64,000 nucleotides of DNA from positions 3,286,001 through 3,350,000 of the forward strand of contig NZ_CP061008.1 in the NCBI RefSeq assembly GCF_014490035.1, written 5' to 3'. Source of the stretch: Achromobacter xylosoxidans. Its GTDB lineage: Bacteria > Pseudomonadota > Gammaproteobacteria > Burkholderiales > Burkholderiaceae_B. This document shows, one piece after another, positions 1-9,696 of this stretch. Every line of letters starts with the position of its first letter. Position 1 is the stretch's first letter. Both the position numbers and the translations under genes were made by a program. Under the pieces are notes generated by a model that saw nothing but the letters and a program-made list of their open reading frames with translations, made no database searches and was not told the DNA's origin.

Positions 1-264
1 GAGGTGGTGCAGACCTCCTGGGCGCAGAAGTCCGCGGCCAATACGCCGCTGGCCACGCCTTTGTGGATTCCGCAGGGCCTGTGGGCGCTGGGCCTGGCCT
101 GGATGTGCGTCACGGTCGCGCTGATGCTGGCGCGCGCTTCCGCCGCGCTGGTCACGGGTGATATCGAACTGGTCAGGAGCATTTGCGGCGTGCGTTCGGC
201 GCAGGAAGAGGCCGACGAGGAAGCCGCCGCCGGCGAGCGCATGGTGAAGGGAGAGGCCGCATGA
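1..264 (+). CDS. TRAP transporter small permease (DctQ-like), 3' part
   Basis: The gene enters from the left edge; only its last 87 codons are present. The visible part has one hydrophobic segment (LWALGLAWMCVTVALMLARA) followed by a charged, Ala/Glu-rich cytoplasmic tail, as in the fourth helix and C-terminus of DctQ-type subunits. Its stop overlaps the start of the large permease gene (ATGA), so the two are translationally coupled. In the TRAP family the small subunit joins the large permease in the inner membrane and takes substrate from a periplasmic binding protein. That binding protein is not in the window and probably lies further left. The substrate cannot be read from this fragment. 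Confidence 0.8.
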   Translation, partial: EVVQTSWAQKSAANTPLATPLWIPQGLWALGLAWMCVTVALMLARASAALVTGDIELVRSICGVRSAQEEADEEAAAGERMVKGEAA

Positions 265-1544
265 TTTCCACCGCATTGATACTGCTCCTGGTTTTGATCG
301 GCCTGTCGATTCCGGTGGGCGCGGCGCTGGGCGTGCTGGGCCTGATCCTGGACCCGCTGTTCTCCATGCTGCCGCTGACGCGCGCGATCGGCGAAGTTTC
401 CTGGAGCACCAACAACGAATTCCTGCTGGTGGCGATTCCGCTGTTCATCATGCTGGGCGAGGTGCTGCTGCGCGCAGGATTCGCCGAACGCATGTATGGC
501 GCGATGAGCCTGTGGCTGTCGTGGCTGCCGGGCGGGCTGATGCACGCCAACATCGGCGCCTCGACGCTGTTCTCGGCCACCTCCGGCTCCAGCGTGGCGA
601 CCGCCGCGACGGTGGGCACCGTGGCGATCCCGCAGATCCGCAAGTACGGCTACAACGAGCCGTTGTTCCTGGGCAGCCTGGCCGCCGGCGGCACGCTGGG
701 CATCCTGATCCCGCCCTCGATCAACCTGGTCATCTACGGCGTGCTGACGAACTCCTCGGTGCCCAAGCTGTACCTGGCCGGCATCATCCCGGGTTTCGCG
801 ATGGCCGCGCTGTTCATGCTGACGGTGGTCATCGCCTGCGTCGCCAAGCCGTCCTGGGGCGGCAAGAAGATCCAGGCGACCTGGGGCCAGCGTTTCGCTA
901 GCTTGGTGCATCTGGCGCCGCCCATGGGGATCTTCTTCCTGGTGGTGGGTTCCATCTACGCCGGCCTGGCCACGCCGACCGAGGCCGCCGCGCTGGGCGT
1001 GCTGGGCGCCTTCATCCTGGCGGCCTGGTTCCGCCGCCTGTCGTGGTCGATGCTGCGGGAGGTCATGGAAGGCACCATGCGCTCCACGGCCATGATCATG
1101 CTGATCGTGGTGGCGGCCAGCTTCCTGAACTTCGTCATGTCCGCGACCGGCCTGACCGATGCGCTGACCAAGTCGATCACGGGCCTGGGCCTGTCCCCCG
1201 GCTGGATGCTGCTGATCGTGGTGATCTTCTACCTGGTGCTGGGCTGCTTCATGGAAACGCTGTCCATGATGATCACGACCATCCCCATCGTGGCGCCCAT
1301 CATGATCGGCCTGGGTTTCGATCCCATCTGGCTGGGCATCGTCATCATCATCCTGGTCGAAGCCGCCCTGATCACGCCTCCGGTGGGCCTGAACCTGTTC
1401 GTGGTGCAAAGCCTGCGCAAGAGCGGTTCCATGAGCGCGGTCATCGTCGGCAGCCTGCCGTTCGTGGCCGCCATGTTCGTGATGCTGGCGCTGCTGGCCT
1501 TCTGGCCGGACGTGGCGCTGTGGCTGCCGCGCGTATTCGGCTGA
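261..1544 (+). CDS. TRAP transporter large permease (DctM-like)
   Basis: A 427-residue, very hydrophobic protein with many membrane segments, of the usual DctM length. Family-typical stretches are seen, including SATSGSSVATAATVGTVAIP near residue 95 and GTLGILIPPSINLVIYG near residue 133. The ATG at 261 overlaps the stop of the small-permease gene, which fixes the start; an upstream in-frame extension would run through the previous gene. TRAP large subunits move organic acids across the inner membrane using the sodium gradient. The following DUF2848 and amidase genes on the same strand suggest a catabolic operon for an imported amide or acid (inference). A second, separate TRAP system lies at 11.9-14.6 kb. 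Confidence 0.9.
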   Translation: MISTALILLLVLIGLSIPVGAALGVLGLILDPLFSMLPLTRAIGEVSWSTNNEFLLVAIPLFIMLGEVLLRAGFAERMYGAMSLWLSWLPGGLMHANIGASTLFSATSGSSVATAATVGTVAIPQIRKYGYNEPLFLGSLAAGGTLGILIPPSINLVIYGVLTNSSVPKLYLAGIIPGFAMAALFMLTVVIACVAKPSWGGKKIQATWGQRFASLVHLAPPMGIFFLVVGSIYAGLATPTEAAALGVLGAFILAAWFRRLSWSMLREVMEGTMRSTAMIMLIVVAASFLNFVMSATGLTDALTKSITGLGLSPGWMLLIVVIFYLVLGCFMETLSMMITTIPIVAPIMIGLGFDPIWLGIVIIILVEAALITPPVGLNLFVVQSLRKSGSMSAVIVGSLPFVAAMFVMLALLAFWPDVALWLPRVFG

Positions 1545-1618
1545 CCTTTATTGCATAGACGTTCCGGGGCGCGGCGAACCGCCGCGTCCTTCACTCCCTA
1601 ATTCTCAGCAGGACAGAC

Positions 1619-2302
1619 ATGAAAGCCGTATTCCAGATCGAAGACTCGCAACCCCGCCAGGTGGAAGTGGAGTTCAACACCCTGATCGTCGCCGGCTGGG
1701 CCGGCCGCGACATGGCCGCGATCGAGCATCACATCGAAGAGCTGGCCGCCATCGGCGTGCCGCGTCCCAGCAGCGTGCCGCTGTACTACCGCATTGCCGA
1801 CAATCAACTGACGCAGAAGGAAACCGTGCAGGCCCTGGGCGAGGATTCCTCGGGCGAAGTCGAGACCTTCGTGTTCTCCGTGGACGGCGAAATGTACGTC
1901 AGCATCGCCTCCGACCATACCGACCGCAAGCTGGAAACCTACAGCGTGGCGATGTCCAAGCAGGTCTGCGTCAAGCCCGTGGCCACGAGCGCCTGGCGCC
2001 TGGCCGACGTGGCGGACTACTGGGACGAGCTCGTCATCCGTTCCTACATCGTCGAGAACGGCGTGGAAGTGCTGTACCAGGAAGGCCCGCTGGCGTCGCT
2101 GCGCACGCCGCAGGACCTGATCGCGGGCTATACCGGCGGCGCCACGGTGCTGCCGGCCGGCGCGGGCATGACCTGCGGCACGGTGGGCGCGATCGGCGGC
2201 ATCCGCGCCGCGGCCGACTTCACCATGGAATTGCACGATCCGCGGCGCCAGCGCAGCCTGCGCCACCGCTATCATGTCGAGACGCTGCCCGTGGTGGCCT
2301 GA
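1619..2302 (+). CDS. DUF2848 family protein
   Basis: A 227-residue soluble protein that I recognise as a DUF2848 member, a group related in fold to fumarylacetoacetate hydrolase. Its function is not established. The ATG at 1619 has an AGGA Shine-Dalgarno at about 1610. No signal peptide or membrane segment is seen, so it should be cytoplasmic. It lies 74 bases after the TRAP large permease and 77 bases before an amidase gene, all on one strand. A hydrolase or isomerase role on the imported compound or its amidase product is a reasonable guess and no more. Confidence 0.75.
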   Translation: MKAVFQIEDSQPRQVEVEFNTLIVAGWAGRDMAAIEHHIEELAAIGVPRPSSVPLYYRIADNQLTQKETVQALGEDSSGEVETFVFSVDGEMYVSIASDHTDRKLETYSVAMSKQVCVKPVATSAWRLADVADYWDELVIRSYIVENGVEVLYQEGPLASLRTPQDLIAGYTGGATVLPAGAGMTCGTVGAIGGIRAAADFTMELHDPRRQRSLRHRYHVETLPVVA

Positions 2303-2379
2303 TTCTGGCCCCAGGCGCCGATCGCCAGGCGCGCCCGCGGGCGCGCCCGTTTGCACTCAAGCCGCAAGACGGCACTAGG

Positions 2380-3735
2380 ATGACTATGGTTCCGACTTTG
2401 AACGATCTGACCCAGGCCCTGCAAGAGGGCCGCAGCACCTCCGTGGAACTGACGCAGGCGGCGCTGGCCCGCGCGCAGGACGAAGCGGGCGAGGGCGCGC
2501 GCGCGTTCACCCGCCTGTACGCCGAATCCGCGTTGGCGCAGGCGCAAGCTTCCGACACGCTGCGCGCCGCCGGCATCGTCCGCTCCGCGATCGAGGGCCT
2601 GCCGATCAGCATCAAGGATCTCTTCGACATCGAAGGCGAAACCACGATGGCTGGTTCGGTGGCCCGTGAAGGCGAACCGGCGGCCGACGCCGACGCTGAA
2701 GTCGTGCGCCGTCTGATCGCGGCAGGCGCGGTCATCATCGGCCGCACCAACATGACCGAATTCGCCTATTCGGGCCTGGGCATCAATCCCCATTACGGCA
2801 CGCCCCTGAACCCCTACGACCGCGCCACCGGCCGCATCCCGGGCGGCTCGTCCTCGGGCGCCGCGGTGTCGGTCGCCGACGGCATGTCGGCCGCAGCCAT
2901 CGGTTCGGACACTGGCGGTTCCGTGCGCATTCCGGCCGCGCTTTGCGGCCTGACGGGCTTCAAGCCCAGCGCCTGGCGCGTCTCCATGGAAGGCGTGCTG
3001 CCGCTGTCGGCCAACCTGGACTCCATCGGCCCCATCGCCGCCAGCGTGCGCTGCTGCGCCGAACTGGACGCCATCCTGTCCGGCGACGGCGGCCCGGCGC
3101 CGGAAGCGGCCGTGCTGCGCGGGTTGCGCCTGGCCATCCCGACCACGCTGGCGCTGGACGCCATGGACAAGCATGTTGCCGACAGCTTCGCAGCCGCCGT
3201 GAGCCGCCTGAAGGCCGCCGGCGCCCTGGTCGAAGAGATCGCGATTCCGGAATTCGCCGAACTGGCCGCCATCAACGCCAAGGGCGGCTTTACCGCCGCC
3301 GAAGCCTGGGCCTGGCACCGCGACCTGATCGCCCGCGCCGGCAAGCGCTATGACCCGCGCGTGGTGTCGCGCATCATGCGCGGCAAGGACATGAGCGCGG
3401 CCGACTACCTGGACCTGCTGGATGCGCGCGAAGCCTGGGTCGCGGCGGTGGACCGCCGCATTGCCGGCTACGACGCCCTGATCATGCCGACCACGCCCAT
3501 CGTGGCGCCGGCGGTGGCCGACCTGCAGGCCTCCGATGATGCCTATTACGCCGCCAACGGCCTGATCCTGCGCAACCCGACGCTGATCAATTTCCTGGAT
3601 GGCTGCGCGTTGTCGCTGCCTTGCCATGCCGCCGGCACGGCGCCGGTGGGCCTGATGATCGCGGCCAGCAACGGCGCGGACCGCCGTATCCTGAGCATCG
3701 GCCTGGCGGTGGAAGCGCTCTACGCCGGCCAGTGA
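2380..3735 (+). CDS. Amidase (amidase signature family)
   Basis: A 451-residue member of the amidase-signature family, which hydrolyses amides to acid plus ammonia. The Ser-cisSer-Lys triad is recognisable: Lys79 in SIKDLFD, the Gly/Ser stretch PGGSSSGAA with cis-Ser157, and nucleophile Ser181 in SDTGGSVRIP. No signal peptide is seen, so it is cytoplasmic. The start at 2380 is chosen for length; an in-frame ATG at 2386 is almost equally good because AGGA lies just before it. It follows TRAP permease and DUF2848 genes, so its substrate may be what that transporter imports. It could also be annotated as a GatA-like protein, but no gatB or gatC is nearby, so a role in tRNA amidation is unlikely. 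Confidence 0.88.
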   Translation: MTMVPTLNDLTQALQEGRSTSVELTQAALARAQDEAGEGARAFTRLYAESALAQAQASDTLRAAGIVRSAIEGLPISIKDLFDIEGETTMAGSVAREGEPAADADAEVVRRLIAAGAVIIGRTNMTEFAYSGLGINPHYGTPLNPYDRATGRIPGGSSSGAAVSVADGMSAAAIGSDTGGSVRIPAALCGLTGFKPSAWRVSMEGVLPLSANLDSIGPIAASVRCCAELDAILSGDGGPAPEAAVLRGLRLAIPTTLALDAMDKHVADSFAAAVSRLKAAGALVEEIAIPEFAELAAINAKGGFTAAEAWAWHRDLIARAGKRYDPRVVSRIMRGKDMSAADYLDLLDAREAWVAAVDRRIAGYDALIMPTTPIVAPAVADLQASDDAYYAANGLILRNPTLINFLDGCALSLPCHAAGTAPVGLMIAASNGADRRILSIGLAVEALYAGQ

Positions 3736-3741
3736 GGCGCA

Positions 3742-3775
3742 GCCGGGACGGGCGGCGGCCGCCGGTCCGTCCTGG
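3742..3775. terminator. Hairpin after amidase gene, possible terminator
   Basis: GGACGG at 3746-3751 pairs with CCGTCC at 3767-3772 around a GC-rich inner stem (CGGC with GCCG). No T-run follows on either strand, so it is only a weak candidate for ending the amidase transcript before the LysR gene. Confidence 0.3.
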
Positions 3776-3813
3776 GCGCTAAGATGGCGGCTGCATAGCC
3801 GGATGCCGCCGCC

Positions 3814-4719
3814 ATGATCGATCTGCGCAATATCGAAACGTTCTTCTGGGTCGCCACCCTGGGCGGTTTCAGGGCGGCGGCCGAGAAGCTCAATGCCACC
3901 CAACCGGCCATTTCCCAGCGCATCGCGTCGCTGGAATCCGATCTGGGCGTGCGCCTGTTCGACCGCGACACGCGGGGCATCAAGCTGACAGGCAAGGGGC
4001 GCGAGCTGCTGTCGCATGCCGAGCGCATGCTGCAGATGCGGCGCGACATGCAGGAGGCCGCGCGCGCCAAGAGCGTGATGAGCGGCATGCTGCGGCTGGG
4101 CGTATCGGAAACCATCGTCCATACGTGGCTGCCGACCCTGATGGAATATCTGCACGACGCCTATCCGGCGCTGATGGTCGAGATCCAGGTGGATACGACC
4201 ACGGTGCTGAAGACGCAGCTCGCCTCGCGCCAGATCGACCTGGCATTTCTGCTGGGGCCGATGGAAGAGCCCCGCATCGAGAACCTGTACCTCTGCAATT
4301 ACCCGCTGTCCTGGGTGGCAAGCCCCAAGCTCAAGGTCGGACGCCAGCCGATCGCGCTAAAGCGCCTGGCCGAATGGCCGGTGATCACCTATCCCTCCAC
4401 CACCGATCCGCACCGCGCCGTGCGCCAGCTGTTGCAGCAGGCGGGCGTCGAGGCGCCGCGCATGTACGGCAGTTCGGCGCTCAGCGTCATCGTGCGGATG
4501 GCGCAGGACGGCATCGGCACCGCGGTCATCGCGCCCGTCATCCTGCACAAGGAGCTGGCGCAGGGCGAATTGCGCATTCTGGACGTGAAGGCGCCGGCCT
4601 TGCCGCCGCTGCATTACACCGCCTGCTGGATGCAGGGGCCGGACAGCCAGATTCCGCGCGCGGTGGCGGAGGCGGCGCAGCAGATCGCGCGGGAAGAGGC
4701 GCTGCGCCATCCGGCATAA
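3814..4719 (+). CDS. LysR family transcriptional regulator
   Basis: A 301-residue LysR-type regulator. The N-terminal winged helix spans about residues 1-60, with the typical pattern [20 protein letters not shown] then [20 protein letters not shown]. The rest is a periplasmic-binding-like effector domain. It lies in the same direction as the upstream amidase operon and the downstream DUF1445 gene, so it could control either. LysR proteins usually activate neighbouring catabolic genes in response to a pathway metabolite. The effector cannot be deduced here. Confidence 0.92.
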   Translation: MIDLRNIETFFWVATLGGFRAAAEKLNATQPAISQRIASLESDLGVRLFDRDTRGIKLTGKGRELLSHAERMLQMRRDMQEAARAKSVMSGMLRLGVSETIVHTWLPTLMEYLHDAYPALMVEIQVDTTTVLKTQLASRQIDLAFLLGPMEEPRIENLYLCNYPLSWVASPKLKVGRQPIALKRLAEWPVITYPSTTDPHRAVRQLLQQAGVEAPRMYGSSALSVIVRMAQDGIGTAVIAPVILHKELAQGELRILDVKAPALPPLHYTACWMQGPDSQIPRAVAEAAQQIAREEALRHPA

Positions 4720-4826
4720 CCCTGATAAATATTTTTGATCGGGGTCTATCGCAACTTGTGATTGGACGCTGGCCCGCGGTTCCTGTGCAATGCCCCAATA
4801 CCTGCATCATCATCAAGGGGATAGGC

Positions 4827-5633
4827 ATGCAATCCAAACCCGCGGCGCGCGCCAGCGTCGAATTGGCCCGGCAGGCGCGGCTGGACGCGCGCAGCGGCAA
4901 GCTGACCGGCCCGACCGCCAATCTGGCGCCGGGCCACGTCCAGGCCAACCTCGCCATTCTGCCGCGCGCGCTGGCCGCGGACTTCCTGCATTTCTGCCAG
5001 CGCAATCCCAAGCCCTGTCCCTTGCTGGCCATGTCCGAGCCCGGCGATCCCGCCTTGCCGGAACTGGGCCAGGACATCGACATCCGCAGCGACATCCCGC
5101 GTTACCGGGTATGGAAGAACGGCGAGCTGGTGGCCGAGCCTACCGATGTGCGCGATATCTGGCGCGACGATCTGGTGTCGTTCCTGATCGGCTGCTCGTT
5201 CTCCTTCGAGGAAGCGATGCTGGACAACGGCTTGCCCGTGCGCCACATCGAGCAGGGCTGCAACGTGCCCATGTATCGCACCAGCGTCCCGACCCATGCC
5301 GCGGGCGTGTTCGGCGGTCCGTTGGTCGTGTCCATGCGTCCCCTGAAGGCGGCGGACGCCATCCGCGCCATCCAGGTCACCTCGCGTTTTCCCTCGGTCC
5401 ACGGCGCGCCGGTGCATATCGGCGACCCCGCGTTGATCGGGATTGCCGACATCAACCGCCCGGACTATGGTGATCCGGTGGAAATCCGCGAAGGGGAAAT
5501 GCCCGTGTTCTGGGCTTGCGGCGTAACGCCGCAGTCGGTGGTCGCAGCGGTCAAGCCGGAATTCTGCATTACCCACGCGCCGGGCCATATGCTGGTCACG
5601 GACCTCATCAACAGCCGGATGGCGGTGTTCTGA
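4827..5633 (+). CDS. DUF1445 / UPF0317 protein (putative hydro-lyase, D-glutamate cyclase-related)
   Basis: A 268-residue protein of the UPF0317 (DUF1445) family, often named putative hydro-lyase; Bacillus YcsI and part of mammalian D-glutamate cyclase belong to it. Conserved stretches include [22 protein letters not shown] and [13 protein letters not shown] near the C-terminus. The start at 4827 is chosen because CAAGGGG lies just upstream and the family begins there; the open frame continues further 5' only through the LysR gene. In Bacillus the homologue sits in the 5-oxoprolinase operon. The present window also holds an oxoprolinase-type gene at 16.4 kb, so a link to 5-oxoproline metabolism is plausible but inferred. 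Confidence 0.83.
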   Translation: MQSKPAARASVELARQARLDARSGKLTGPTANLAPGHVQANLAILPRALAADFLHFCQRNPKPCPLLAMSEPGDPALPELGQDIDIRSDIPRYRVWKNGELVAEPTDVRDIWRDDLVSFLIGCSFSFEEAMLDNGLPVRHIEQGCNVPMYRTSVPTHAAGVFGGPLVVSMRPLKAADAIRAIQVTSRFPSVHGAPVHIGDPALIGIADINRPDYGDPVEIREGEMPVFWACGVTPQSVVAAVKPEFCITHAPGHMLVTDLINSRMAVF

Positions 5634-5746
5634 CCGCCAACCATCCGCTTTCTCAGTAGCGCGTAAGCGGGTAGCGGTTAGAAGTCTCTACTCGCGCTGC
5701 AGTTCCAGTTGTGCCACCAAAACGATCCATTAAAGGACAAGGGGAA

Positions 5747-5866
5747 ATGGCGACAACCGCTTTGAATCTGGGGCCTTCCGGCTTGCCGGAGGGTCTCGTG
5801 CCGCCGCCAGCGCGGCCATGCATTGCTTTCACACCCAGCCGGTCCAATCCAGGAGTCCAGTTATGA
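5747..5866 (+). CDS. Possible leader peptide ORF upstream of ABC binding protein gene
   Basis: A 39-codon reading frame with a strong Shine-Dalgarno (AAGGGGAA directly before the ATG). Its TGA stop overlaps the ATG of the binding-protein gene (ATGA at 5863-5866). It contains five Leu residues spread along its length and a short stem-loop at 5774-5793. I know no family for it. It may be a leader that couples translation to the transporter gene, or a chance ORF. The exact stop/start overlap argues for a function, while the lack of a recognisable protein family argues for caution. Confidence 0.4.
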   Translation: MATTALNLGPSGLPEGLVPPPARPCIAFTPSRSNPGVQL

Positions 5867-7110
5867 AGATGAAGCTCATCGCGGGTGTCGCCGCGAGCCT
5901 GGCGCTGATGTGCGCCGTTCCCGCGCAGGCGCAACAGGCCGTGCGCATCGGCGCAATCTATCCGCTATCGGGCGCCTTGGCGTCCACCGGGGCTGAAATC
6001 AAGGCGGCCGTCGAACTGGCGGTCGAGATCATCAACAATCCGCATCCCGAGCTGGAAGGCATACCGCTGGCAGCGGGCAGCGGCTTGCCGGCGCTGGGCG
6101 GCGCCAAGATCGAAGTGGTGTTCGGCGATTCCCAGGGCAAGCCCGAAGTGGGCCTGGCCGACGCCCAACGCCTGATCGACCAGGAAAAGGTAGTGGCCCT
6201 GACCGGCGCTTACCAGTCCGCCGTGACCAAGACCGCCAGCCGCATCGCCGAGCAGCGCGGCATACCCTACGTCAATGGCGAATCCAGCAGCCCGGACCTG
6301 ACCGAGCGCGGCTATAAGTGGTTCTTCCGCACCTCGCCCAACGACGATACCTTCGTCGAGAACATGATGCAGTTCCTGGATGGCATCAAGGCGGTGCCGA
6401 CCGCCAAGATCGCCGTGGTGTACGAGAACACCGACTTCGGCGTGAACACTTACAAGGCGGTCGAAAAGTTCGCCAAGCAATACAACCGCCAATTGGTCGC
6501 CAACATCGCCTACAGCGCCGGCTCGGCCTCGGTGACGGCGGAAGTGCAGAAACTGGCGGCCGCCAAGCCCGATGTGGCGATCTTCGCCAGCTATACCTCG
6601 GACGCCATGCTGTTCGTGCGCACCATGCGCGAAAGCAAATACGCGCCGCCGGTGTTCTTGGCCAACGACGCGGGCTTCATCGATTCGCGCTTCGTGCAGG
6701 AGGTGGGGCCGCAGGTCCAGGGCGTGCTGACGCGCGACGTCTGGGGCAATGACGTGGCGGCATCCAAGGCCGGGCTGAAAAAGATCAACGACATGTACAA
6801 AGCCAAGACGGGCAAGGACCTGAACGGCAACAACGCCCGTTCGATGCAGGGCGTGCTGGTGCTGGCCGACGCGATCAACCGGGCCGGTTCGACCGACCCC
6901 GAGGCGATCCGCAAGGCGCTGGCCGCCACCGATCTGGGCGAGGCGCAGGTCGCGATGCCCTGGGCCGGGGTGCAGTTCGACGCCAAGGGCCAGAACACCA
7001 AGGGTTCGGGCCTGATCCTGGAGCTCAAGGGCGCGGCCTACCAGACCGTGTGGCCGGAAAAATACCGTACCGACAAGAACCTGCCCACGCTGCCGTTCAC
7101 CTGGAAGTAA
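5863..7110 (+). CDS. Branched-chain amino acid-type ABC transporter substrate-binding protein
   Basis: A 415-residue periplasmic binding protein of the LivJ/LivK type (type I fold). Residues 1-23 form a signal peptide ending AQAQQ. The mature start VRIGAIYPLSGALASTGAEI is the family hallmark, followed by a receptor-ligand-binding region with GAYQSAVT and NGESSSPDL. The ATG at 5863 is preferred over an upstream in-frame start because CAGGAG lies just before it and the signal peptide starts there. It heads a five-gene cluster with two permeases and two ATPases. Such systems import branched-chain amino acids, amides, urea or aromatic acids; the ligand is not clear from sequence. Confidence 0.9.
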   Translation: MKMKLIAGVAASLALMCAVPAQAQQAVRIGAIYPLSGALASTGAEIKAAVELAVEIINNPHPELEGIPLAAGSGLPALGGAKIEVVFGDSQGKPEVGLADAQRLIDQEKVVALTGAYQSAVTKTASRIAEQRGIPYVNGESSSPDLTERGYKWFFRTSPNDDTFVENMMQFLDGIKAVPTAKIAVVYENTDFGVNTYKAVEKFAKQYNRQLVANIAYSAGSASVTAEVQKLAAAKPDVAIFASYTSDAMLFVRTMRESKYAPPVFLANDAGFIDSRFVQEVGPQVQGVLTRDVWGNDVAASKAGLKKINDMYKAKTGKDLNGNNARSMQGVLVLADAINRAGSTDPEAIRKALAATDLGEAQVAMPWAGVQFDAKGQNTKGSGLILELKGAAYQTVWPEKYRTDKNLPTLPFTWK

Positions 7111-7158
7111 ACATAGTCTGACGCGGCGGGCCGCGGGGCCCGCCGCGAGGAGCACTCC

Positions 7159-8010
7159 ATGTTTGAAGCTCTCTCGGCAGGCCTGTTCAACGGCCTGATC
7201 TATGCCGCGGTGGCGGTGGGGCTGGCGCTGATCTGGGGCATCACCGACGTCATCAACTTCGCCCATGGCGAGTTCCTGATGCTGGGCATGTATGCAGCCT
7301 ATTGGCTCTACACGCTGGGCCACATCGATCCCACGCTGTCGGCGCCGCTGGTGGCGGTCCTGCTCGCCTTCGTCGGCTTCCTGACTTATGCGCTCATCAT
7401 CCGCCGCCTGCAAAAGGGGCCGGCGATGGCGGTCATCCTGGCCACCTTCGGCCTTGGGCTGGTGCTGCGCCAGATTGCCTTCATCGCCTTCAGCCCCGAC
7501 TACCGCAGCCTGCCGGACACGCTGGTGTCGGGCAGCGTCACGGTTGCCGGCATCTCGCTGGGCCGACCCCAGGTGGTGACGGGCCTGATCGCGCTGGTAG
7601 TGGTGGTCGCGCTGTTCATCCTGGTGTACCGCACGCGCTGGGGCCATGCCCTGCAGGCGGTGGCGGAAGACCGCCAGGTGGCGGCGCTGGTGGGCATTTC
7701 GCCCGACCGGGTCAACGCCCAGGTCTGGATGCTGGGCAGCGCGGCGGTCGGCCTGGCCGGCGCCTTGCTGACCACCTTCTTCTACGTATTTCCCTCGGTG
7801 GGCACGGTGTTCGGCCTGCTGGCCTTCGTGGCGGTGTGCATGGGCGGCTTCGGGTCGTTGCCTGGCGCCTTCATCGCGGGGATCCTGATCGGCATCATCG
7901 AGGCCATGACCGGCTACTTCGTCGCCCCAGCGTTGAAGACCGTGAGCGTCTTCATCCTGTTCATCCTGGTTCTCTGGTATCGGCCGCGCGGCCTGTTCGG
8001 GCGGTGGTGA
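7159..8010 (+). CDS. livH: Branched-chain amino acid-type ABC transporter permease LivH
   Basis: A 283-residue integral membrane protein, the first permease of a LIV-type ABC system. It begins MFEALSAGLFNGLIYAAVAV and continues with the family segment GLALIWGITDVINFAHGEF near residue 22. About eight hydrophobic helices are seen. A GAGGAG Shine-Dalgarno lies at 7148-7153. The stop is one base before the start of livM, so the two permeases are produced together. Together they form the channel fed by the preceding binding protein. The substrate is unknown; the LivH name describes the family. Confidence 0.9.
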   Translation: MFEALSAGLFNGLIYAAVAVGLALIWGITDVINFAHGEFLMLGMYAAYWLYTLGHIDPTLSAPLVAVLLAFVGFLTYALIIRRLQKGPAMAVILATFGLGLVLRQIAFIAFSPDYRSLPDTLVSGSVTVAGISLGRPQVVTGLIALVVVVALFILVYRTRWGHALQAVAEDRQVAALVGISPDRVNAQVWMLGSAAVGLAGALLTTFFYVFPSVGTVFGLLAFVAVCMGGFGSLPGAFIAGILIGIIEAMTGYFVAPALKTVSVFILFILVLWYRPRGLFGRW

Positions 8011-8011
8011 G

Positions 8012-9001
8012 ATGAACAAGACAGACAAGATCGATACCGTGTCCGCCGGCGTGCCCAAATGGCCGGTCCTGGCCGCTGCCGTCGCGGCCATCCTGATGGC
8101 CCTGGTGCCGCTGGTGGTGAAGGATGCCTTCACCCTGCAGGTGCTGCTGCTGGCCATCATGTTCGGCGCGCTGGGCGCCTGCTGGAACCTGGTGGGCGGC
8201 TTCCTCGGGCGGATCTCCTTCGGCCATAGCGTGTTCGTGGGGGTAGGGGGCTACACCACCTTGCTGCTGCTGCACCATCTGAAGCTCACGCCGCTTTTGG
8301 GCATCCCGCTGGGCGGGGTGATCAGCGCCGCGCTGGCGTGGCTGGTGGGCGGACCCACCCTGCGGCTGTCCGGCCATTACTTCGCCATGGCCACCATCGC
8401 GCTGCTGCAGATCGGCCTGCTGCTGATGATCAACTGGGAATGGGCGGGCGGCGCGGTCGGCCTGGAGGCGCCCATCGGCGACGCCGCCTGGATGCTGCTG
8501 TTCCGCAGCAAGGTGCCGTACTACTGGATCGCGGTGGGGCTGGCCTTCCTGACCTTTTGCGCCACCTTCTTCCTGGTGCATTCCAAGACCGGCTTCTACT
8601 GGCGTGCCATCAACGGCGACGAGGCGGCCTCGCGCAGCCTGGGCGTGCCCGCGGACCGTTACAAGATGCTGGCATTCGTGATGTCGGCGGGCATGACCGG
8701 CGTATGGGGCGGCTTCTTTGCCATGTACGTGGGCTTCATCGACCCGGAATCCATGTTCAACCTGACGATGTCGGTGCAGGTCGTGCTGGTGACCATCCTG
8801 GGCGGGGTCGGCACGCTGATCGGCCCGTGGCTGGGCGCGGCGGTGCTGCTGCCGCTGTCCGAGGGCACGCGCGTGTTGTGGGGCAGTTCGGGCCTGGGCC
8901 TGGATCTGCTGATTTTCGGCCTGGCCATCTTGCTGGTCACGCTGTTCCTGCCGGGTGGGCTGGTGACATTGAGGAGGCGCCGTGGCTCTGCTGGACGTTA
9001 A
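8012..9001 (+). CDS. livM: Branched-chain amino acid-type ABC transporter permease LivM
   Basis: A 329-residue membrane protein, the second permease of the LIV-type system. The conserved segment ACWNLVGGFLGRISFGHSVF near residue 53 and LGVPADRYKMLAFVMSAGMT near residue 210 are typical LivM features. It starts one base after livH and its end overlaps livG by 20 bases, consistent with a single translationally coupled operon. The N-terminal tail of about 20 polar residues before the first helix is ordinary for the family. Confidence 0.9.
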   Translation: MNKTDKIDTVSAGVPKWPVLAAAVAAILMALVPLVVKDAFTLQVLLLAIMFGALGACWNLVGGFLGRISFGHSVFVGVGGYTTLLLLHHLKLTPLLGIPLGGVISAALAWLVGGPTLRLSGHYFAMATIALLQIGLLLMINWEWAGGAVGLEAPIGDAAWMLLFRSKVPYYWIAVGLAFLTFCATFFLVHSKTGFYWRAINGDEAASRSLGVPADRYKMLAFVMSAGMTGVWGGFFAMYVGFIDPESMFNLTMSVQVVLVTILGGVGTLIGPWLGAAVLLPLSEGTRVLWGSSGLGLDLLIFGLAILLVTLFLPGGLVTLRRRRGSAGR

Positions 9002-9696
9002 GAACCTGACCAAGCAATTCGGCGGGCTGGTCGCGAACAAGGACATCTCGCTGTCGGTCGAGGCGGGCGAGATCGTCGCCATCATCGGCCCGAACGGAGC
9101 GGGCAAGAGCACCTTGTTCAACGGCCTGGTCGGGCATCATGAGCCCACCTCCGGCTCGGTGACTTTCGACGGCCAGTCGATGATAGGCCGGCGGCCCGAA
9201 CAGGTGGCCGCCATGGGTCTGGTGCGCACTTACCAGATCCCGCGCAGCTTCGGGCAGATGACGGTGCTGGAGAACGCCATGGTCGGGGCGCTGCTGCGCC
9301 ATCCGCGCCTGCAGGACGCGCGCCGCGAATCGGCCCGCGTGCTGCAACTGGTGGGCCTGGCCGAACGCGCCGACGTCAGGGCGGCCGAGCTCAATGTGGC
9401 GGGCCAGAAGCGGGTCGAACTGGCCCGGGCGCTGGCCACCGAGCCGCGCATGCTGCTGCTGGACGAAGTGGCGGGCGGACTGAACCCGGCCGAGGCCATC
9501 GCCCTGGCCGAGATCCTGCGCGGCATCCACGCGTCGGGCGTCACGCTCATCATCGTGGAGCATGTGCTGGAGGTGGTCATGCGGCTGGCGCACCGGGTGC
9601 TGGTGTTGAACTTCGGCCAGATGATCGCCGAGGGGGCGCCCCAGGAAATCGTGCGCAATCCGGCCGTGATCGAAGCCTATCTGGGGAGAAAGCACC

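Noticed and set aside
2272..4155. Long minus-strand frame opposite amidase and LysR genes
   Set aside because: Amino acid composition is that of an antisense frame and both plus-strand genes have clear family motifs.
5965..8160. Minus-strand frame of over 700 codons opposite the binding-protein and livH genes
   Set aside because: Antisense shadow rich in His, Gln and Arg; the sense genes are unambiguous.
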